Positions 45,057 to 55,326 of a DNA stretch of 64,000 bases are shown in pieces (within the stretch, counting starts at the first letter, position 1; each line of letters starts with the position of its first letter). The position numbers and the translations under genes were made by a program. The DNA lies in the NCBI RefSeq assembly GCF_003935895.2, contig NZ_CP054058.1, positions 2,337,177-2,401,176 on the forward strand. Direction: 5' to 3'. Source of the stretch: Scandinavium goeteborgense (lineage in GTDB: Bacteria; Pseudomonadota; Gammaproteobacteria; Enterobacterales; Enterobacteriaceae). The notes beneath the pieces are model-generated. The model did no database searches, had not been told where the DNA came from, and was given only the letters and a program-made list of their open reading frames with translations.

Positions 45057-45983
45057 ATGTCGACATTCAATCCGAATGAACTTCTGCAACTGATGGCTGA
45101 AGCCTCACGCAAGGCTGCCAGCTTTTCCGTCTGGCCGCAGGGCGATGCGCCCGGCGCGGGTCAAAGCCCGGCGCAGTTAGTGCTCGAGGAACAGCATACC
45201 GGCCCGTCGGCCTGGGATCGTTCGGTCATCGGCGTGCGCGCCCCGCAGATAACGGTTTACTCCCCGGCCGAACCGAACGGCGTCGGTATCCTGGTGACGC
45301 CGGGCGGCTCGTATCGACGCGTGGTGTTAGATAAAGAAGGCAGCGCGCTGGCCCCATTTTTCAACGCGCGCGGCTATACGCTGTTTGTGATGACCTATCG
45401 CCTGCCGGGCGACGGTCATGCGGAAGGTGCCAACGCGCCGCTGGCAGACGTACAGCGCGCGATGCGGACGCTGCGGGCCAATGCACATCGCTGGCGGCTG
45501 GATGCCGATAAGCTCGGAGTCATGGGCTTTTCCGCCGGAGGACACGCGGCCGCCAGTCTCGGCACCCGTTTCGATGAAGTGGTGTACGACCCGGCGGATG
45601 AGGTCGATGCCCTTTCCGCTCGCCCGGCATTTATGGCGCTGGTGTATCCGGTTATCACTATGGTGGCAAACATCGATCACCCTGGCTCGCGGGAGGAACT
45701 GATTGGCAACAGCCCGGACGAACAGCAAATCCGCCATTATTCCCTCGAACAGCGCGCCAGCGTGCAAACGCCGCCGACGTTTCTGCTGCACGCGGTGGAC
45801 GACCCGTCGGTCAAAGTGGAAAACAGCGTGGTGATGTTCAGCGCCCTGCGCCAACTCGGCGTGCCGGTGGAAATGCATCTGTTCGAGCAAGGGAAACACG
45901 GATTCGGTATTCGTGACGCTCAGGGCCTGCCGGTGTCGGTCTGGCCCGAGCTGATGATGAACTGGATAGAAACGAAGGTGTAA
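45057..45983 (+). CDS. Alpha/beta-hydrolase, acetyl-esterase (BD-FAE) type
   Basis: 308 aa from the ATG at 45057 (a GTG two codons earlier is possible). Esterase fold with the oxyanion region VTPGGSYRRVV, nucleophile Ser in GFSAGGHAAASLG, Asp in HAVDDPSVK and His in GKHGFGI. Resembles xylan/acetyl esterases used on plant polysaccharides. No signal peptide, so probably cytoplasmic. It follows gapC by 107 bp. Confidence 0.85.
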   Translation: MSTFNPNELLQLMAEASRKAASFSVWPQGDAPGAGQSPAQLVLEEQHTGPSAWDRSVIGVRAPQITVYSPAEPNGVGILVTPGGSYRRVVLDKEGSALAPFFNARGYTLFVMTYRLPGDGHAEGANAPLADVQRAMRTLRANAHRWRLDADKLGVMGFSAGGHAAASLGTRFDEVVYDPADEVDALSARPAFMALVYPVITMVANIDHPGSREELIGNSPDEQQIRHYSLEQRASVQTPPTFLLHAVDDPSVKVENSVVMFSALRQLGVPVEMHLFEQGKHGFGIRDAQGLPVSVWPELMMNWIETKV

Positions 45984-45988
45984 TATTT

Positions 45989-46016
45989 CAGGGCATGCGT
46001 ATCGCCTCATGCCCTG
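45989..46016 (+). terminator. Hairpin 3' of the esterase gene
   Basis: CAGGGCATG (45989-45997) and CATGCCCTG (46008-46016) form a perfect 9-bp stem followed by CTTTGAATAA, which is a weak T-tract. Confidence 0.6.
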
Positions 46017-46049
46017 CTTTGAATAATTCGCTTACCGAGCGTAATCCCA

Positions 46050-46466
46050 TTAGTTTTTAGCTGTCGGGGTATACGTCAGGATCCCCGCCACGCCGCCCCC
46101 GCCGTCGGACGGATGATGTATCCCGTTCGACACCGTCACGTCGGTAAAATCAAACGGCGAAACGTCTTCGATGCAGGCCACGTTTACCCCGTACTGTTGC
46201 GGGTTAGAACGCCGTTGATGGAAGGTGTAAATGCCGCACACCGAGCAAAAATAGTGCGCTGCAGTGCGGGTATTGAAGCGGTACTCCGTCAGCTTATCTT
46301 TCCCTTCCGTCACCTGAATGCCGGACAACGGCGCCGACACCACCACCGCGCCACGCATTCGACAAAATGAACAGTTACAGCGCCTGATGGTGTTAAACCC
46401 GTCCGACAGTTCGACCGTAAACTTCACTGCACCGCAGTGACATTGCGCATTCACTTTCTCAGTCAC
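46050..46466 (-). CDS. GFA/CENP-V-type zinc protein
   Basis: 138 aa from a GTG at 46466, which has GGTGAGG five bases upstream; an ATG at 46508 is open in frame but lacks a ribosome site. The zinc-binding Cys pairs of the GFA family are present: CHCGAVKF, CNCSFC, and CSVCGIYTF. The family includes S-(hydroxymethyl)glutathione synthase and other thiol enzymes; the actual function here is not known. Confidence 0.8.
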   Translation of the reverse strand: MTEKVNAQCHCGAVKFTVELSDGFNTIRRCNCSFCRMRGAVVVSAPLSGIQVTEGKDKLTEYRFNTRTAAHYFCSVCGIYTFHQRRSNPQQYGVNVACIEDVSPFDFTDVTVSNGIHHPSDGGGGVAGILTYTPTAKN

Positions 46467-46540
46467 AGACACCTCACCGCCAAGGAATAGAGTGAAAATA
46501 TGTAGCACAGAAGCGATTGGGCTGCACAGGGGTGCTCATA

Positions 46541-46566
46541 AAAAAGGGCCCGCATCGGGCCCTTTT
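46541..46566. terminator. Bidirectional terminator between aldA and the GFA gene
   Basis: GGGCCCG (46546-46552) and CGGGCCC (46556-46562) with loop CAT, flanked by AAAAA and TTTT. On the minus strand it follows the aldA stop within 40 bp. Confidence 0.9.
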
Positions 46567-46581
46567 GTCTCGCATCAGCCA

Positions 46582-48021
46582 TCAGGATTGCAGATACACC
46601 ACCTGAGTTTGCAGGTATTCTTCCAGCCCGTGACGCCCATCGGCGCCGCCAATCCCGGATTTACGCCAGCCCGCGTGGAAGCCCTGCATCGCTTCAAAGT
46701 TTTCGCGGTTGATGTAGGTTTCGCCGAATTTCAGCCCTTTAATGGCTTTCATCGCTTTGTTCAAATCCTGGGTGTAAACCGACGACGTCAGGCCGTATTC
46801 GCTGTCGTTGGCCATCTTCAGCGCGTCTTCCAGCGTGTCGAACACCACCACTGGCAGCACCGGACCGAAGGTTTCTTCATGCATGATGGTCATGCCGTGA
46901 CGCACGTCGAGCAGCAGCGTCGGCGGGTAGAAATAGCCTTTGCCTTCCACCGCTTTGCCACCGATAACCACTTTCGCGCCCTGCTCAACCGCTTTCGCCA
47001 CTTTCTGCTCTACACGTTCCAGCGCGGCAGCGTTGATCAGCGGACCCATCGCGATATCAGTGCGCTGCGCCGGATCACCGAACTGCACCGCTTTCATCGC
47101 TTCACCCAGGCGATTGACGAAACGGTCGTAAATGCCTTTCTGCACGTACACGCGTTCGGCGCAGTTACACACCTGCCCGGTATTAATGACGCGGGAATCG
47201 ACAATCGCTTTCACTGCCAGTTCCAGATCGGCATCGTCGAGCACAATCGCCGGAGCTTTGCCGCCCAGTTCCAGGCACACTTTGGTGATATTCTTCGCCG
47301 CAGCGATCATGATTTTTTCACCCGCGCCGACGCTACCGGTCATGCTGACCATCGCCACTTTCGGGTTGCCTGCCAGCTCCTGGCCCACGGTTTCGCCCCG
47401 GCCCAGAACCAGGTTAAAGACGCCTTTTGGCAGGCCAATCTCATGGACAATTTTTGCGAACGCAATGGCGTTGTTCGGGGTAAATTCGCTCGGCTTAATA
47501 ACGATGGTATTGCCGGTGATCAGCGCCGGAGCCAGCTTGCGGGCAATCAGGAAGAACGGGAAGTTCCACGGCAGAATGCCAGTGGTAACGCCCAGCGCGC
47601 GTTTGAACACGAAGATGTTTTCGCCCGGACGGTCGCTTTGCAAAATTTCACCTTCGTAACGGCGCGCCCATTCTGACATGTACTCGAGATAGTCGGCGGT
47701 GAACGCCACTTCGACTTCCGCCAGCTGCTGAATTTTGCCGCCTTCCGCGACAATCAGCGCGCTGATTTCTTCAGCACGTTCGCGAATCCCCGCCGCAATT
47801 TTACGCAGCCAGCCCGCACGCTGGATGGCCGGCAGCGCTTCCCAGGCAGGCTGCGCCCGTTCCGCTGCGTCGATGGCCTGCTGCGCCTCTTTGGCGGAAC
47901 CGTCAGGAATGCGCGAAATCAGCGCCTCGGTTGAGGGATTGACCACGTCAATCCAGGCGTCGCCCTGCCAGGACACAAACTGACCGTCGATATACATAGG
48001 GTGTTGTACGGGTGCTGTCAT
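46582..48021 (-). CDS. aldA: Lactaldehyde/glycolaldehyde dehydrogenase AldA
   Basis: 479 aa from MTAPVQHPMYIDG (48021), as in E. coli. NAD-dependent oxidation of L-lactaldehyde and glycolaldehyde in fucose, rhamnose and glycol metabolism. Catalytic Cys285 (GQVCNC), Glu251 (LELGGKAP), cofactor region ILPWNFPFFLIARKLAPAL. Monocistronic with its own terminator. Orthologue order (ydcF-aldA-gapC) matches E. coli. Confidence 0.95.
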   Translation of the reverse strand: MTAPVQHPMYIDGQFVSWQGDAWIDVVNPSTEALISRIPDGSAKEAQQAIDAAERAQPAWEALPAIQRAGWLRKIAAGIRERAEEISALIVAEGGKIQQLAEVEVAFTADYLEYMSEWARRYEGEILQSDRPGENIFVFKRALGVTTGILPWNFPFFLIARKLAPALITGNTIVIKPSEFTPNNAIAFAKIVHEIGLPKGVFNLVLGRGETVGQELAGNPKVAMVSMTGSVGAGEKIMIAAAKNITKVCLELGGKAPAIVLDDADLELAVKAIVDSRVINTGQVCNCAERVYVQKGIYDRFVNRLGEAMKAVQFGDPAQRTDIAMGPLINAAALERVEQKVAKAVEQGAKVVIGGKAVEGKGYFYPPTLLLDVRHGMTIMHEETFGPVLPVVVFDTLEDALKMANDSEYGLTSSVYTQDLNKAMKAIKGLKFGETYINRENFEAMQGFHAGWRKSGIGGADGRHGLEEYLQTQVVYLQS

Positions 48022-48230
48022 GTGCTGCTCCTGTGAATGCATCGTTTTTAACAAGTAAATATATTGTTAAATATCGGGAGTTCACGGCACAAAGCCCAAC
48101 CCTATGATCCTGTTTTTGTGAGACATCTCATAAAAGTAAGCCGCTGAACGCGATTCAGCGTCAACAACCCGATAACAACGAATGCCCGTTTGCGGATTTT
48201 TTGTCGCAAACGGGCATCAACAGGAGGGAG

Positions 48231-49028
48231 TTACAGCAGGGAACGGCTCGACAACGCCTCGCGCAGCAGCGCGTCTTCACGTAAAACGCGCCATGCGTCG
48301 AGCACGTCGTCAGGCATATCAACGTGCGCGATAAACCCTTTCCCGCGCGGCCCGTAGCCGTTTTCATCATCATGAATACGCGGCAGTTCGCCCAGTAATA
48401 AGGAGAGATAACGCTCCACCGGCCAGACGTTATGCGCTTCTTCGGCGAAGGTCAGACCGTGATTCCCGTTGCACAGCACCGGCAAATAGCCCGGATAGCT
48501 GCGCCACTGCGGGGCATTCGCGTCGTCCTGCCAGACGTGCGCAAACGTCGCCATGGTGCGGCGCTGCATGGTCGGGTCCTGCACCACAATTCCGGAATGG
48601 CAGCGGATACCACGCTCTGCCATGATGTCTCGCGTAAAGCGGGCATTCTCCCCACAGTTGGTGGAGCGCTGTTCCACCACAATGCGCTCCTGCGGAATGT
48701 TCCAGTGCTGATGTGCAATTTCCGCGAGAATTGACGCTTCGGCGCAGCCGGTGGTACGCAGGGCGTTATAACGCGGGTGACGGGCCACCGCGGCGTACAG
48801 GAAGGTGGTGGAATGGCCGATCCCTCCGCTTATCAACAACGTGCGGTTTTCTGCCGCCAGACGGCAGGCGGCGTCAATAGTTGGCATCACCGCATTGCCC
48901 GCCAGCACCACCAGATCAGCGTCGACGTTGACCGGTGGCGTGGGAAAATCGTTCTGCGCCAGCCATTCACCTACGCGGTTAGCAGCTTGCAAAGTCGTTT
49001 CGTTCAGATTTGGAAAGGTGGTCAGCAT
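48231..49028 (-). CDS. ydcF: DUF218 protein YdcF
   Basis: 265 aa, orthologous to E. coli YdcF (266 aa), a DUF218 protein with a two-domain Rossmann-like fold that has been reported to bind SAM. Conserved: DLVVLAGNAVMPTIDAACRLA, LLISGGIGHSTTFLYAAVARHP, EQRSTNCGENARFT. Function not established. Confidence 0.93.
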   Translation of the reverse strand: MLTTFPNLNETTLQAANRVGEWLAQNDFPTPPVNVDADLVVLAGNAVMPTIDAACRLAAENRTLLISGGIGHSTTFLYAAVARHPRYNALRTTGCAEASILAEIAHQHWNIPQERIVVEQRSTNCGENARFTRDIMAERGIRCHSGIVVQDPTMQRRTMATFAHVWQDDANAPQWRSYPGYLPVLCNGNHGLTFAEEAHNVWPVERYLSLLLGELPRIHDDENGYGPRGKGFIAHVDMPDDVLDAWRVLREDALLREALSSRSLL

Positions 49029-49253
49029 AATACTCCCTACTTTCGTGAGTCATTCCACAGAGTAACGTCCTGAGCGGAGGATGACAGGAGATCACTCCTA
49101 AAGCGAGTTATTGCCCAGCAGGCGCTATTCTTAAATCAGCTGAGCGTGGTGCAGGTAAAAAACACTCTGCTGTTGGCACAAATCTCCCTTTCCCGGTCGC
49201 TGGGAGGCGGCGGGTCTTTTCTGTCAGGCTGACGCTTAACATGAGGTTCAGGA

Positions 49254-49913
49254 ATGCAAAAATTGTGGTCTGAAGTCGATAACTATCTGATTGAGCAACT
49301 CCTTCCGGCAGACCCCGTGCTTGAAAAAATACTGGAAAATAACCAGCGAGAAGGTTTGCCCGCCATTGATGTGGCGGCGAACCAGGGCCAGCTGCTGGCG
49401 CTGTTTGTACGCATGACGGGGGCCCGACGGGTACTGGAAATTGGCACGCTCGGCGGCTACAGCACCGTGTGGATGGCGCGGGAATTGCCCGATGACGGCA
49501 AGCTGATTACGCTGGAGTTCAGTTCGCATCACGCACAGGTTGCCCAGCAGAACCTACAACTGGCGGGCGTGGCGAATAAGGTCGACGTCATCGAAGGCCC
49601 GGCGCTTGATTCGCTGGCGGTCTTTGAGCCGGACACGCTTTTTGACCTGATATTTATCGACGCGGATAAACCGAATAATCCGCATTATCTGGAATGGGCG
49701 CTGAAGTTTTCCCGCCCCGGAACGCTGATTATCGGCGATAACGTGGTACGCGAAGGTGAGGTGACTCATCCGGAGAGCAAAGACAAAAGCGTTCAGGGCG
49801 TGCGGAAGTTTATTGAGCTGATGGGGAACAACCCGCGCCTGACCTGTACAGCGCTGCAAACCGTGGGCCTGAAAGGCTGGGATGGTTTTACGCTGGCATG
49901 GGTGAAGCATTGA
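49254..49913 (+). CDS. SAM-dependent O-methyltransferase (class I, CCoAOMT-like)
   Basis: 219 aa. SAM-binding motif VLEIGTLGGYSTVWMA (about residues 61-76), LITLEFSSHHAQVA, and the metal site FIDADKPNNPHYLEWALK plus GDNVVREG typical of the Mg-dependent catechol/caffeoyl-CoA O-methyltransferase family. GAGGTTCAGGA precedes the start. Not present in E. coli K-12 at this locus, so an accessory gene. Substrate likely a catechol-type compound, by family only. Confidence 0.85.
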   Translation: MQKLWSEVDNYLIEQLLPADPVLEKILENNQREGLPAIDVAANQGQLLALFVRMTGARRVLEIGTLGGYSTVWMARELPDDGKLITLEFSSHHAQVAQQNLQLAGVANKVDVIEGPALDSLAVFEPDTLFDLIFIDADKPNNPHYLEWALKFSRPGTLIIGDNVVREGEVTHPESKDKSVQGVRKFIELMGNNPRLTCTALQTVGLKGWDGFTLAWVKH

Positions 49914-49936
49914 GAGTTTAGCTAAAGAGTGGCTGT

Positions 49937-50058
49937 CCCCCCTCCCCCCAACCCTCTCCCTCAGGGAAAGGGAGAAAAAAAAGGTTCATCGCGCCTCCCT
50001 GAGGGAGAAAATATCGGTTCCCTCTCCCTGTGGGAGAGGGTTAGGGAGAGGGCATCAG
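49937..50058. repeat. Enterobacterial palindromic repeats, CCCTCTCCC type
   Basis: CCCTCTCCCTCAGGGAAAGGGAGA and CCTCCCTGAGGGAG, followed by CCCTCTCCCTGTGGGAGAGGGTTAGGGAGAGGG, lie between the O-methyltransferase and hrpA. This is a common interspersed hairpin repeat family in enteric genomes and not a REP. Confidence 0.75.
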
Positions 50059-50069
50059 CCCGCAGAGGA

Positions 50070-53000
50070 CTACGCCGTAATCTGCTCCATCGCCTGCAAT
50101 ATCCGTTTATCAGAAATCGGATACGGCGTGCCCAACTGTTGCGCAAAATAGCTCACCCGCAGTTCCTCAATCATCCAGCGAATTTCCAGCACGTCGTCAT
50201 CATTACGACGCGACGGCGGCAGCTTATTCAACCACTGCTGCCAGGCCTGCTGCACGCTTTCGACTTTCAGCATCTGCGCACGATCCCGATGTGGATCGAT
50301 GGCTAATTTTTCCAGTCGTTTCTCAATCGCGTTGAGATAACGCAACGTATCGCCAAGACGCTTAAAGCCGTTGCCGGTGACAAATCCGCGATACACCAGC
50401 CCGGTCATCTGCGCTTTCACGTCAGAGAGACCCAGCGCCATCGTCATATCCACGCGTCCTTTCAGGCGTTTGTTGATATTGAATACCGCCGTCAGGATCT
50501 GTTCGACCTGTTTGGCAATTTCCACCACCGTGTCGTTGAGCTCCGCGCGGACTTTCTCATGCAGCGCCGCATAGTTCTCTTCGGTCCACACCGGACCACC
50601 AGCCTCGTGGATGAGTTTGTCGACGCCGCAGGAAATACAGTCGTCAATCAAATCCAGCACTTTACCGTACGGGTTAAAGTACAGGCCCAGCTTGGCTTTG
50701 TTCGGCAGCTTCTCGTGCAAATACTTAATCGGCGACGGAATATTCAGCAGCAGTAAACGGCGCAGACCACGCCACATCGCCTGCTGCTGTTCCAGCGGAT
50801 TATCAAACAGTTTGATGGCCACGCTGTCGCGTTCGTCCACCAGCGCAGGCCAGGCCTTCATTTTGTAATTGCCGCGCTTCTGCTCATAGCTTTCAGGCAG
50901 CGAACCAAAGCTCCAGAGATGCAACCCGCTCTGTTCGATACCGTCGTCCGCTACCGCAGACAGCGTTTCCTGAACTTTGCCTTTTAATGCATCTTTCAGC
51001 GCCGTCAGGTCTCGACCTTCCTGAAGTTTCTTGTTTTTGTCGTCAATGACGCGGAAGGTCATTTTCAGGTGATCGGGCACCTGATCCCAGTGCCAGTCGT
51101 CGCGGTCAATCGTCACACCGCTCATCCGGCGCAGCTCGCGCTCCATCGAATCCAGCAGCGGCAGCTCCAGCGGCGTCATGCGGCCCAACAGCGCTTCGGC
51201 GTAATTCGGCGCGGGCACAAAGTTCCGGCGCACCGGTTTCGGCAGCGATTTAATCAGCGCGATTAATAGCTCGCGGCGCAGGCCAGGGATTTGCCACTCG
51301 AACCCGGATTCTTCGACCTGATTGAGCAACGGCAACGGAATATGCACCGTCACGCCGTCGGCATCCGCGCCCGGCTCAAACTGGTAGCTCAGGCGCAGCT
51401 TGAGGTTGCCCTGATGCCAGAAGTTCGGATAGTCGAGTTTGCTGACGTCATCGGCCCCTTCCTTAATCAGCATACTTTTTTCAAAGTTGAGCAAATCAGG
51501 CGTTTCGCGACTGGCCAGTTTCCACCAGTTATCGAAATGGCGGGCGGAAATCACGTCATGGCTGATGCGCTGGTCGTAAAACTCGAACAGGGATTCATCG
51601 TCTACCAGAATGTCGCGGCGACGGGATTTATGTTCAAGTTCTTCAATTTCGTTGCGCAGTTTGAGGTTTTCGCGGAAGAAGGCGTGACGCGTTTGCCAGT
51701 CGCCCTCCACCATCGCGTGGCGAATAAACAGCTCACGGCACAGCGCCGGGTCAATCTGGCTATAGTTGACCTTGCGGGCGGCGACAATCGGCAAGCCGTA
51801 GACAGTCACTTTTTCGGTGGCCATCACCGCGCCTTGCGAGCGCTCCCAATGCGGTTCGCTGTAGGAACGTTTGATTAAATGCTGCGCGACAGGCTCGACC
51901 CATTCCGGATCGATGCGCGCGGCAATGCGGCCCCACAAGCGGCTGGTTTCAACCAGTTCGGCGACCATCGTCCATTTCGGCGGCTTTTTGAATAATCCGG
52001 AACCCGGGAAGATCGAGAAACGGGCGTTGCGCGCGCCGGTAAATTCCTGTTTATCAGCGTCTTTCATACCGATGTGCGAGAGCAGCCCGGTCAGCAAGGC
52101 AACATGAATTTCACGGTACTCTGCCGGTTCGCTGTTCACCGGAATGCCAAGCTCTTTCACCACCTGACGCAGCTGGGTGTAGATGTCCTGCCATTCGCGT
52201 ACACGCAGATAGTTGAGAAATTCAGTGCGGCAAAGGCGGCGGAATTGATTCGACGACAGCGCTTTTTGCTGCTCGCCGATATAATTCCACAGATTCACGA
52301 ACGCCAGGAAGTCGGACTCTTTGTCATGGAAACGGCGGTGTTTTTCGTCAGAAGCCTGCTGCTTGTCCATTGGACGTTCACGCGGATCCTGAATCGACAG
52401 CGCCGAGGTGATGATCATCGCCTCACGCACGCAGCCGTGTTTCTGCGCCTCGAGCACCATACGCGCCAGACGCGGATCCACCGGCAGCTGCGACAGCTGG
52501 CGGCCCATCGGCGTGAGTTTGTATACGGTCTGCTGTTCGTCGGTGGTTATCGCGCCCAGCTCTTCCAGCAGGCGCACGCCGTCCTGAATATTGCGTTTAT
52601 CCGGCGCTTCCACGAACGGGAAAGCGCCAATATCACCGAGCCCCAGGGCGGTCATCTGCAAAATGACCGACGCCAGGTTGGTACGAAGAATTTCCGGATC
52701 GGTAAATTCTGGACGCGACAGGAAATCATCTTCCGAATAGAGACGAATACAGATGCCTTCCGAGACGCGTCCGCAGCGGCCCTTACGCTGATTCGCCGAC
52801 GCCTGAGAAACCGGCTCAATCGGCAAACGCTGCACTTTGGTGCGATAGCTGTAACGGCTGATACGCGCGGTGCCCGGGTCAATGACGTACTTGATCCCCG
52901 GTACAGTCAGCGACGTTTCCGCGACGTTGGTCGCCAGCACGATACGCCGTCCGCTGTGTGACTGGAACACGCGGTTTTGCTCGCTGTTTGATAAGCGGGC

Positions 53001-53972
53001 GTACAGCGGCAGAATTTCAGTATGGCGCAGGTCGCGCTTACTGAGCGCATCGGCGGTGTCACGGATTTCGCGCTCGCCGCTCATGAAAATCAGGATATCG
53101 CCCGGACTCTCCTGCCCCAGTTCGTCAACCGCATCGAAAATCGCCTGCAACTGATCGCGCTCGGTATCATCGGCATCTTCAACAATCGGACGATAGCGCA
53201 CGTCGACCGGGAAGGTTCGGCCAGACACTTCGATGATGGGCGCGTTATTGAAATGTTTTGAGAAACGTTCCGGATCGATGGTCGCCGACGTGATGATGAT
53301 TTTCAGATCCGGACGCTTAGGCAGCAGTTCGCGGAAATAGCCGAGCAGAAAATCGATGTTCAGGCTGCGTTCGTGCGCTTCATCGATAATGATGGTGTCG
53401 TACTGCATCAGCAGCCGGTCCTGCTGGATTTCCGCCAGCAGAATACCGTCGGTCATCAGCTTGACCATGGTGTTGTCGCTGACATGATCGCTGAAGCGGA
53501 CCTTGTAACCGATGCAACCGCCCGGCTCCGTTTGCAGCTCTTCGGCAATACGGTTGGCCACGGTGCGCGCCGCCAGACGACGCGGCTGAGTATGACCGAT
53601 CAGCCCTTTAACGCCGCGACCCAGCTCCATGCAGATTTTCGGCAGCTGGGTGGTTTTCCCCGAGCCGGTTTCCCCCGCCACAATCACCACCTGATGGTCG
53701 CGAATAGCGTTGTAGATATCCTGCTTTTTCTGACTGACGGGCAGGTTTTCTGGGTAGGTTATCGCCGGGCGAGCCGCTTCACGCAGCAGAACTTTACCCG
53801 CTGCCTGTGAAATCTCTTTCGCCATCTCCTGCATAATGGCCTGTTGTGATTCAGGATTTTTAACCTTCTTCACGCCATGCAGACGGCGGGCGAAGCGGGT
53901 TTTATCACGCAGCATCAGGCCGTCGAGCTGTTGATGAAGCTGCGAAAAGGTCATTTTGTGTTGTTCTGTCAT
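50070..53972 (-). CDS. hrpA: ATP-dependent RNA helicase HrpA
   Basis: 1300 aa, exactly the E. coli length. DEAH-box helicase involved in mRNA processing and stalled-ribosome rescue. Walker A GETGSGKTT (residues 100-108), DEAH (197-200), SAT (229-231), helicase C-terminal domain with QRKGRCGR, then HA2/OB-fold regions and the long HrpA-specific C-terminal extension. Monocistronic, divergent from azoR. Confidence 0.96.
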   Translation of the reverse strand: MTEQHKMTFSQLHQQLDGLMLRDKTRFARRLHGVKKVKNPESQQAIMQEMAKEISQAAGKVLLREAARPAITYPENLPVSQKKQDIYNAIRDHQVVIVAGETGSGKTTQLPKICMELGRGVKGLIGHTQPRRLAARTVANRIAEELQTEPGGCIGYKVRFSDHVSDNTMVKLMTDGILLAEIQQDRLLMQYDTIIIDEAHERSLNIDFLLGYFRELLPKRPDLKIIITSATIDPERFSKHFNNAPIIEVSGRTFPVDVRYRPIVEDADDTERDQLQAIFDAVDELGQESPGDILIFMSGEREIRDTADALSKRDLRHTEILPLYARLSNSEQNRVFQSHSGRRIVLATNVAETSLTVPGIKYVIDPGTARISRYSYRTKVQRLPIEPVSQASANQRKGRCGRVSEGICIRLYSEDDFLSRPEFTDPEILRTNLASVILQMTALGLGDIGAFPFVEAPDKRNIQDGVRLLEELGAITTDEQQTVYKLTPMGRQLSQLPVDPRLARMVLEAQKHGCVREAMIITSALSIQDPRERPMDKQQASDEKHRRFHDKESDFLAFVNLWNYIGEQQKALSSNQFRRLCRTEFLNYLRVREWQDIYTQLRQVVKELGIPVNSEPAEYREIHVALLTGLLSHIGMKDADKQEFTGARNARFSIFPGSGLFKKPPKWTMVAELVETSRLWGRIAARIDPEWVEPVAQHLIKRSYSEPHWERSQGAVMATEKVTVYGLPIVAARKVNYSQIDPALCRELFIRHAMVEGDWQTRHAFFRENLKLRNEIEELEHKSRRRDILVDDESLFEFYDQRISHDVISARHFDNWWKLASRETPDLLNFEKSMLIKEGADDVSKLDYPNFWHQGNLKLRLSYQFEPGADADGVTVHIPLPLLNQVEESGFEWQIPGLRRELLIALIKSLPKPVRRNFVPAPNYAEALLGRMTPLELPLLDSMERELRRMSGVTIDRDDWHWDQVPDHLKMTFRVIDDKNKKLQEGRDLTALKDALKGKVQETLSAVADDGIEQSGLHLWSFGSLPESYEQKRGNYKMKAWPALVDERDSVAIKLFDNPLEQQQAMWRGLRRLLLLNIPSPIKYLHEKLPNKAKLGLYFNPYGKVLDLIDDCISCGVDKLIHEAGGPVWTEENYAALHEKVRAELNDTVVEIAKQVEQILTAVFNINKRLKGRVDMTMALGLSDVKAQMTGLVYRGFVTGNGFKRLGDTLRYLNAIEKRLEKLAIDPHRDRAQMLKVESVQQAWQQWLNKLPPSRRNDDDVLEIRWMIEELRVSYFAQQLGTPYPISDKRILQAMEQITA

Positions 53973-54161
53973 AGCGTTATCGGGCAGCGCACTGCCGGAA
54001 AAATGTCTCTGTTTTCATTAGTGTTAGAGTACCACATCGCAGCCGCCCTTTCTTTCATCAATAAATTTGAACGAAGACTTCGATATATTGCGCTATCCCT
54101 GCGACAGGATTGTGAATAGCATGTCATCAAGCAACTGGGCACAGGCCCGTCAATCTCATAA

Positions 54162-54779
<618 letters not shown>

Positions 54780-54787
54780 AAGATTTC

Positions 54788-54816
54788 CCCTCTCGCCGCC
54801 CGGTGAGAGGGTTTTT
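54788..54816 (+). terminator. Intrinsic terminator of azoR
   Basis: CCCTCTC (54788-54794) and GAGAGGG (54805-54811) form a stem followed by TTTTT, within 40 bp of the azoR stop. Confidence 0.9.
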
Positions 54817-54922
54817 ACGTTTCCCCATGCTGAAAATATCCTCATTCCTTTCTTCCAGACACCCATAACGCACCCATAGAAAACGTTTTACGAGCGTGCT
54901 CGGGAAAACAACACATCAGGCT

Positions 54923-54949
54923 TTGACAATAAAGAGAAGCTCATAGAAT
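54923..54949 (+). promoter_or_regulatory. Candidate promoter of the hok mRNA
   Basis: TTGACA (54923-54928) and TAGAAT (54944-54949) with a 15-bp spacer. The predicted RNA would start near 54956 with GGTGCTTGAGGCTTTCTGGC, which resembles the 5' ends of chromosomal hok mRNAs. Confidence 0.5.
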
Positions 54950-55011
54950 GGCGGCGGGTGCTTGAGGCTTTCTGGCTCAGGCATTGGACAGGTCGTTCGT
55001 GCAGGTGCTGG

Positions 55012-55056
55012 AAAGTAAAAGCCCCAGGAGATATTTCTATCAACCTGGGGACTAAC
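55012..55056 (-). ncRNA. Sok-type antisense RNA
   Basis: On the minus strand TTGGGA (55090-55085) and TAGGTT (55068-55063) with a 16-bp spacer form a promoter. The predicted transcript starts near 55056 and ends in the hairpin CCCCAGG...CCTGGGG followed by CTTTTACTTT, a typical short Sok structure. It is fully complementary to the hok leader around the AGGAG at 55026-55030, where a mok-type leader would be translated. It would repress hok by blocking that translation. Confidence 0.65.
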
Positions 55057-55110
55057 AATCCAAACCTAGCACGTTGGATGTTAGTCCCAATCGAGCATGG
55101 AGGCAATAAC

Positions 55111-55263
55111 ATGCTGACAAAGTATGCCCTGGTGGCGATCGTAGTGCTGTGCTGCACAGTACTGGGGTTCACGCTGATGGTCCGCGAAACGTTATTTGAG
55201 CTGAGCGTCAAGGAGCGCGGTATGGAAATCAGAGCGGTTCTCGCTTACGAATCGAGGAAGTGA
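55111..55263 (+). CDS. hokE: Hok/Gef-family toxin, HokE-like
   Basis: 50 aa, with GGAGG (55100-55104) upstream of the ATG. Single N-terminal membrane span ([19 protein letters not shown]), then the conserved [20 protein letters not shown], matching HokE in length and motif pattern. Toxin of a type I system: it depolarises the inner membrane if translated. The upstream frame is open in the same phase from 54958 and could encode a Mok-like leader starting at a non-ATG codon. E. coli has hokB elsewhere in this neighbourhood, so this copy is at a different place. Confidence 0.85.
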   Translation: MLTKYALVAIVVLCCTVLGFTLMVRETLFELSVKERGMEIRAVLAYESRK

Positions 55264-55270
55264 CTGACAA

Positions 55271-55292
55271 ACGCGGGGAGTGATCCCCGCGT
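55271..55292 (+). terminator. Hairpin at the end of the hok mRNA
   Basis: ACGCGGGGA (55271-55279) and TCCCCGCGT (55284-55292) form a perfect 9-bp stem with loop GTGA, eight bases after the hok stop. No T-run follows, so it may be the stable 3' stem of the hok mRNA more than a terminator. Confidence 0.5.
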
Positions 55293-55326
55293 CTGACGGA
55301 CAGGCGCGGATGCCAAAAGCACCCGT

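Noticed and set aside
46492-47676. 394-aa open frame antisense to aldA
   Set aside because: Shadow of aldA in a GC-rich region, with His/Phe/Arg-rich composition; it runs across the aldA terminator.
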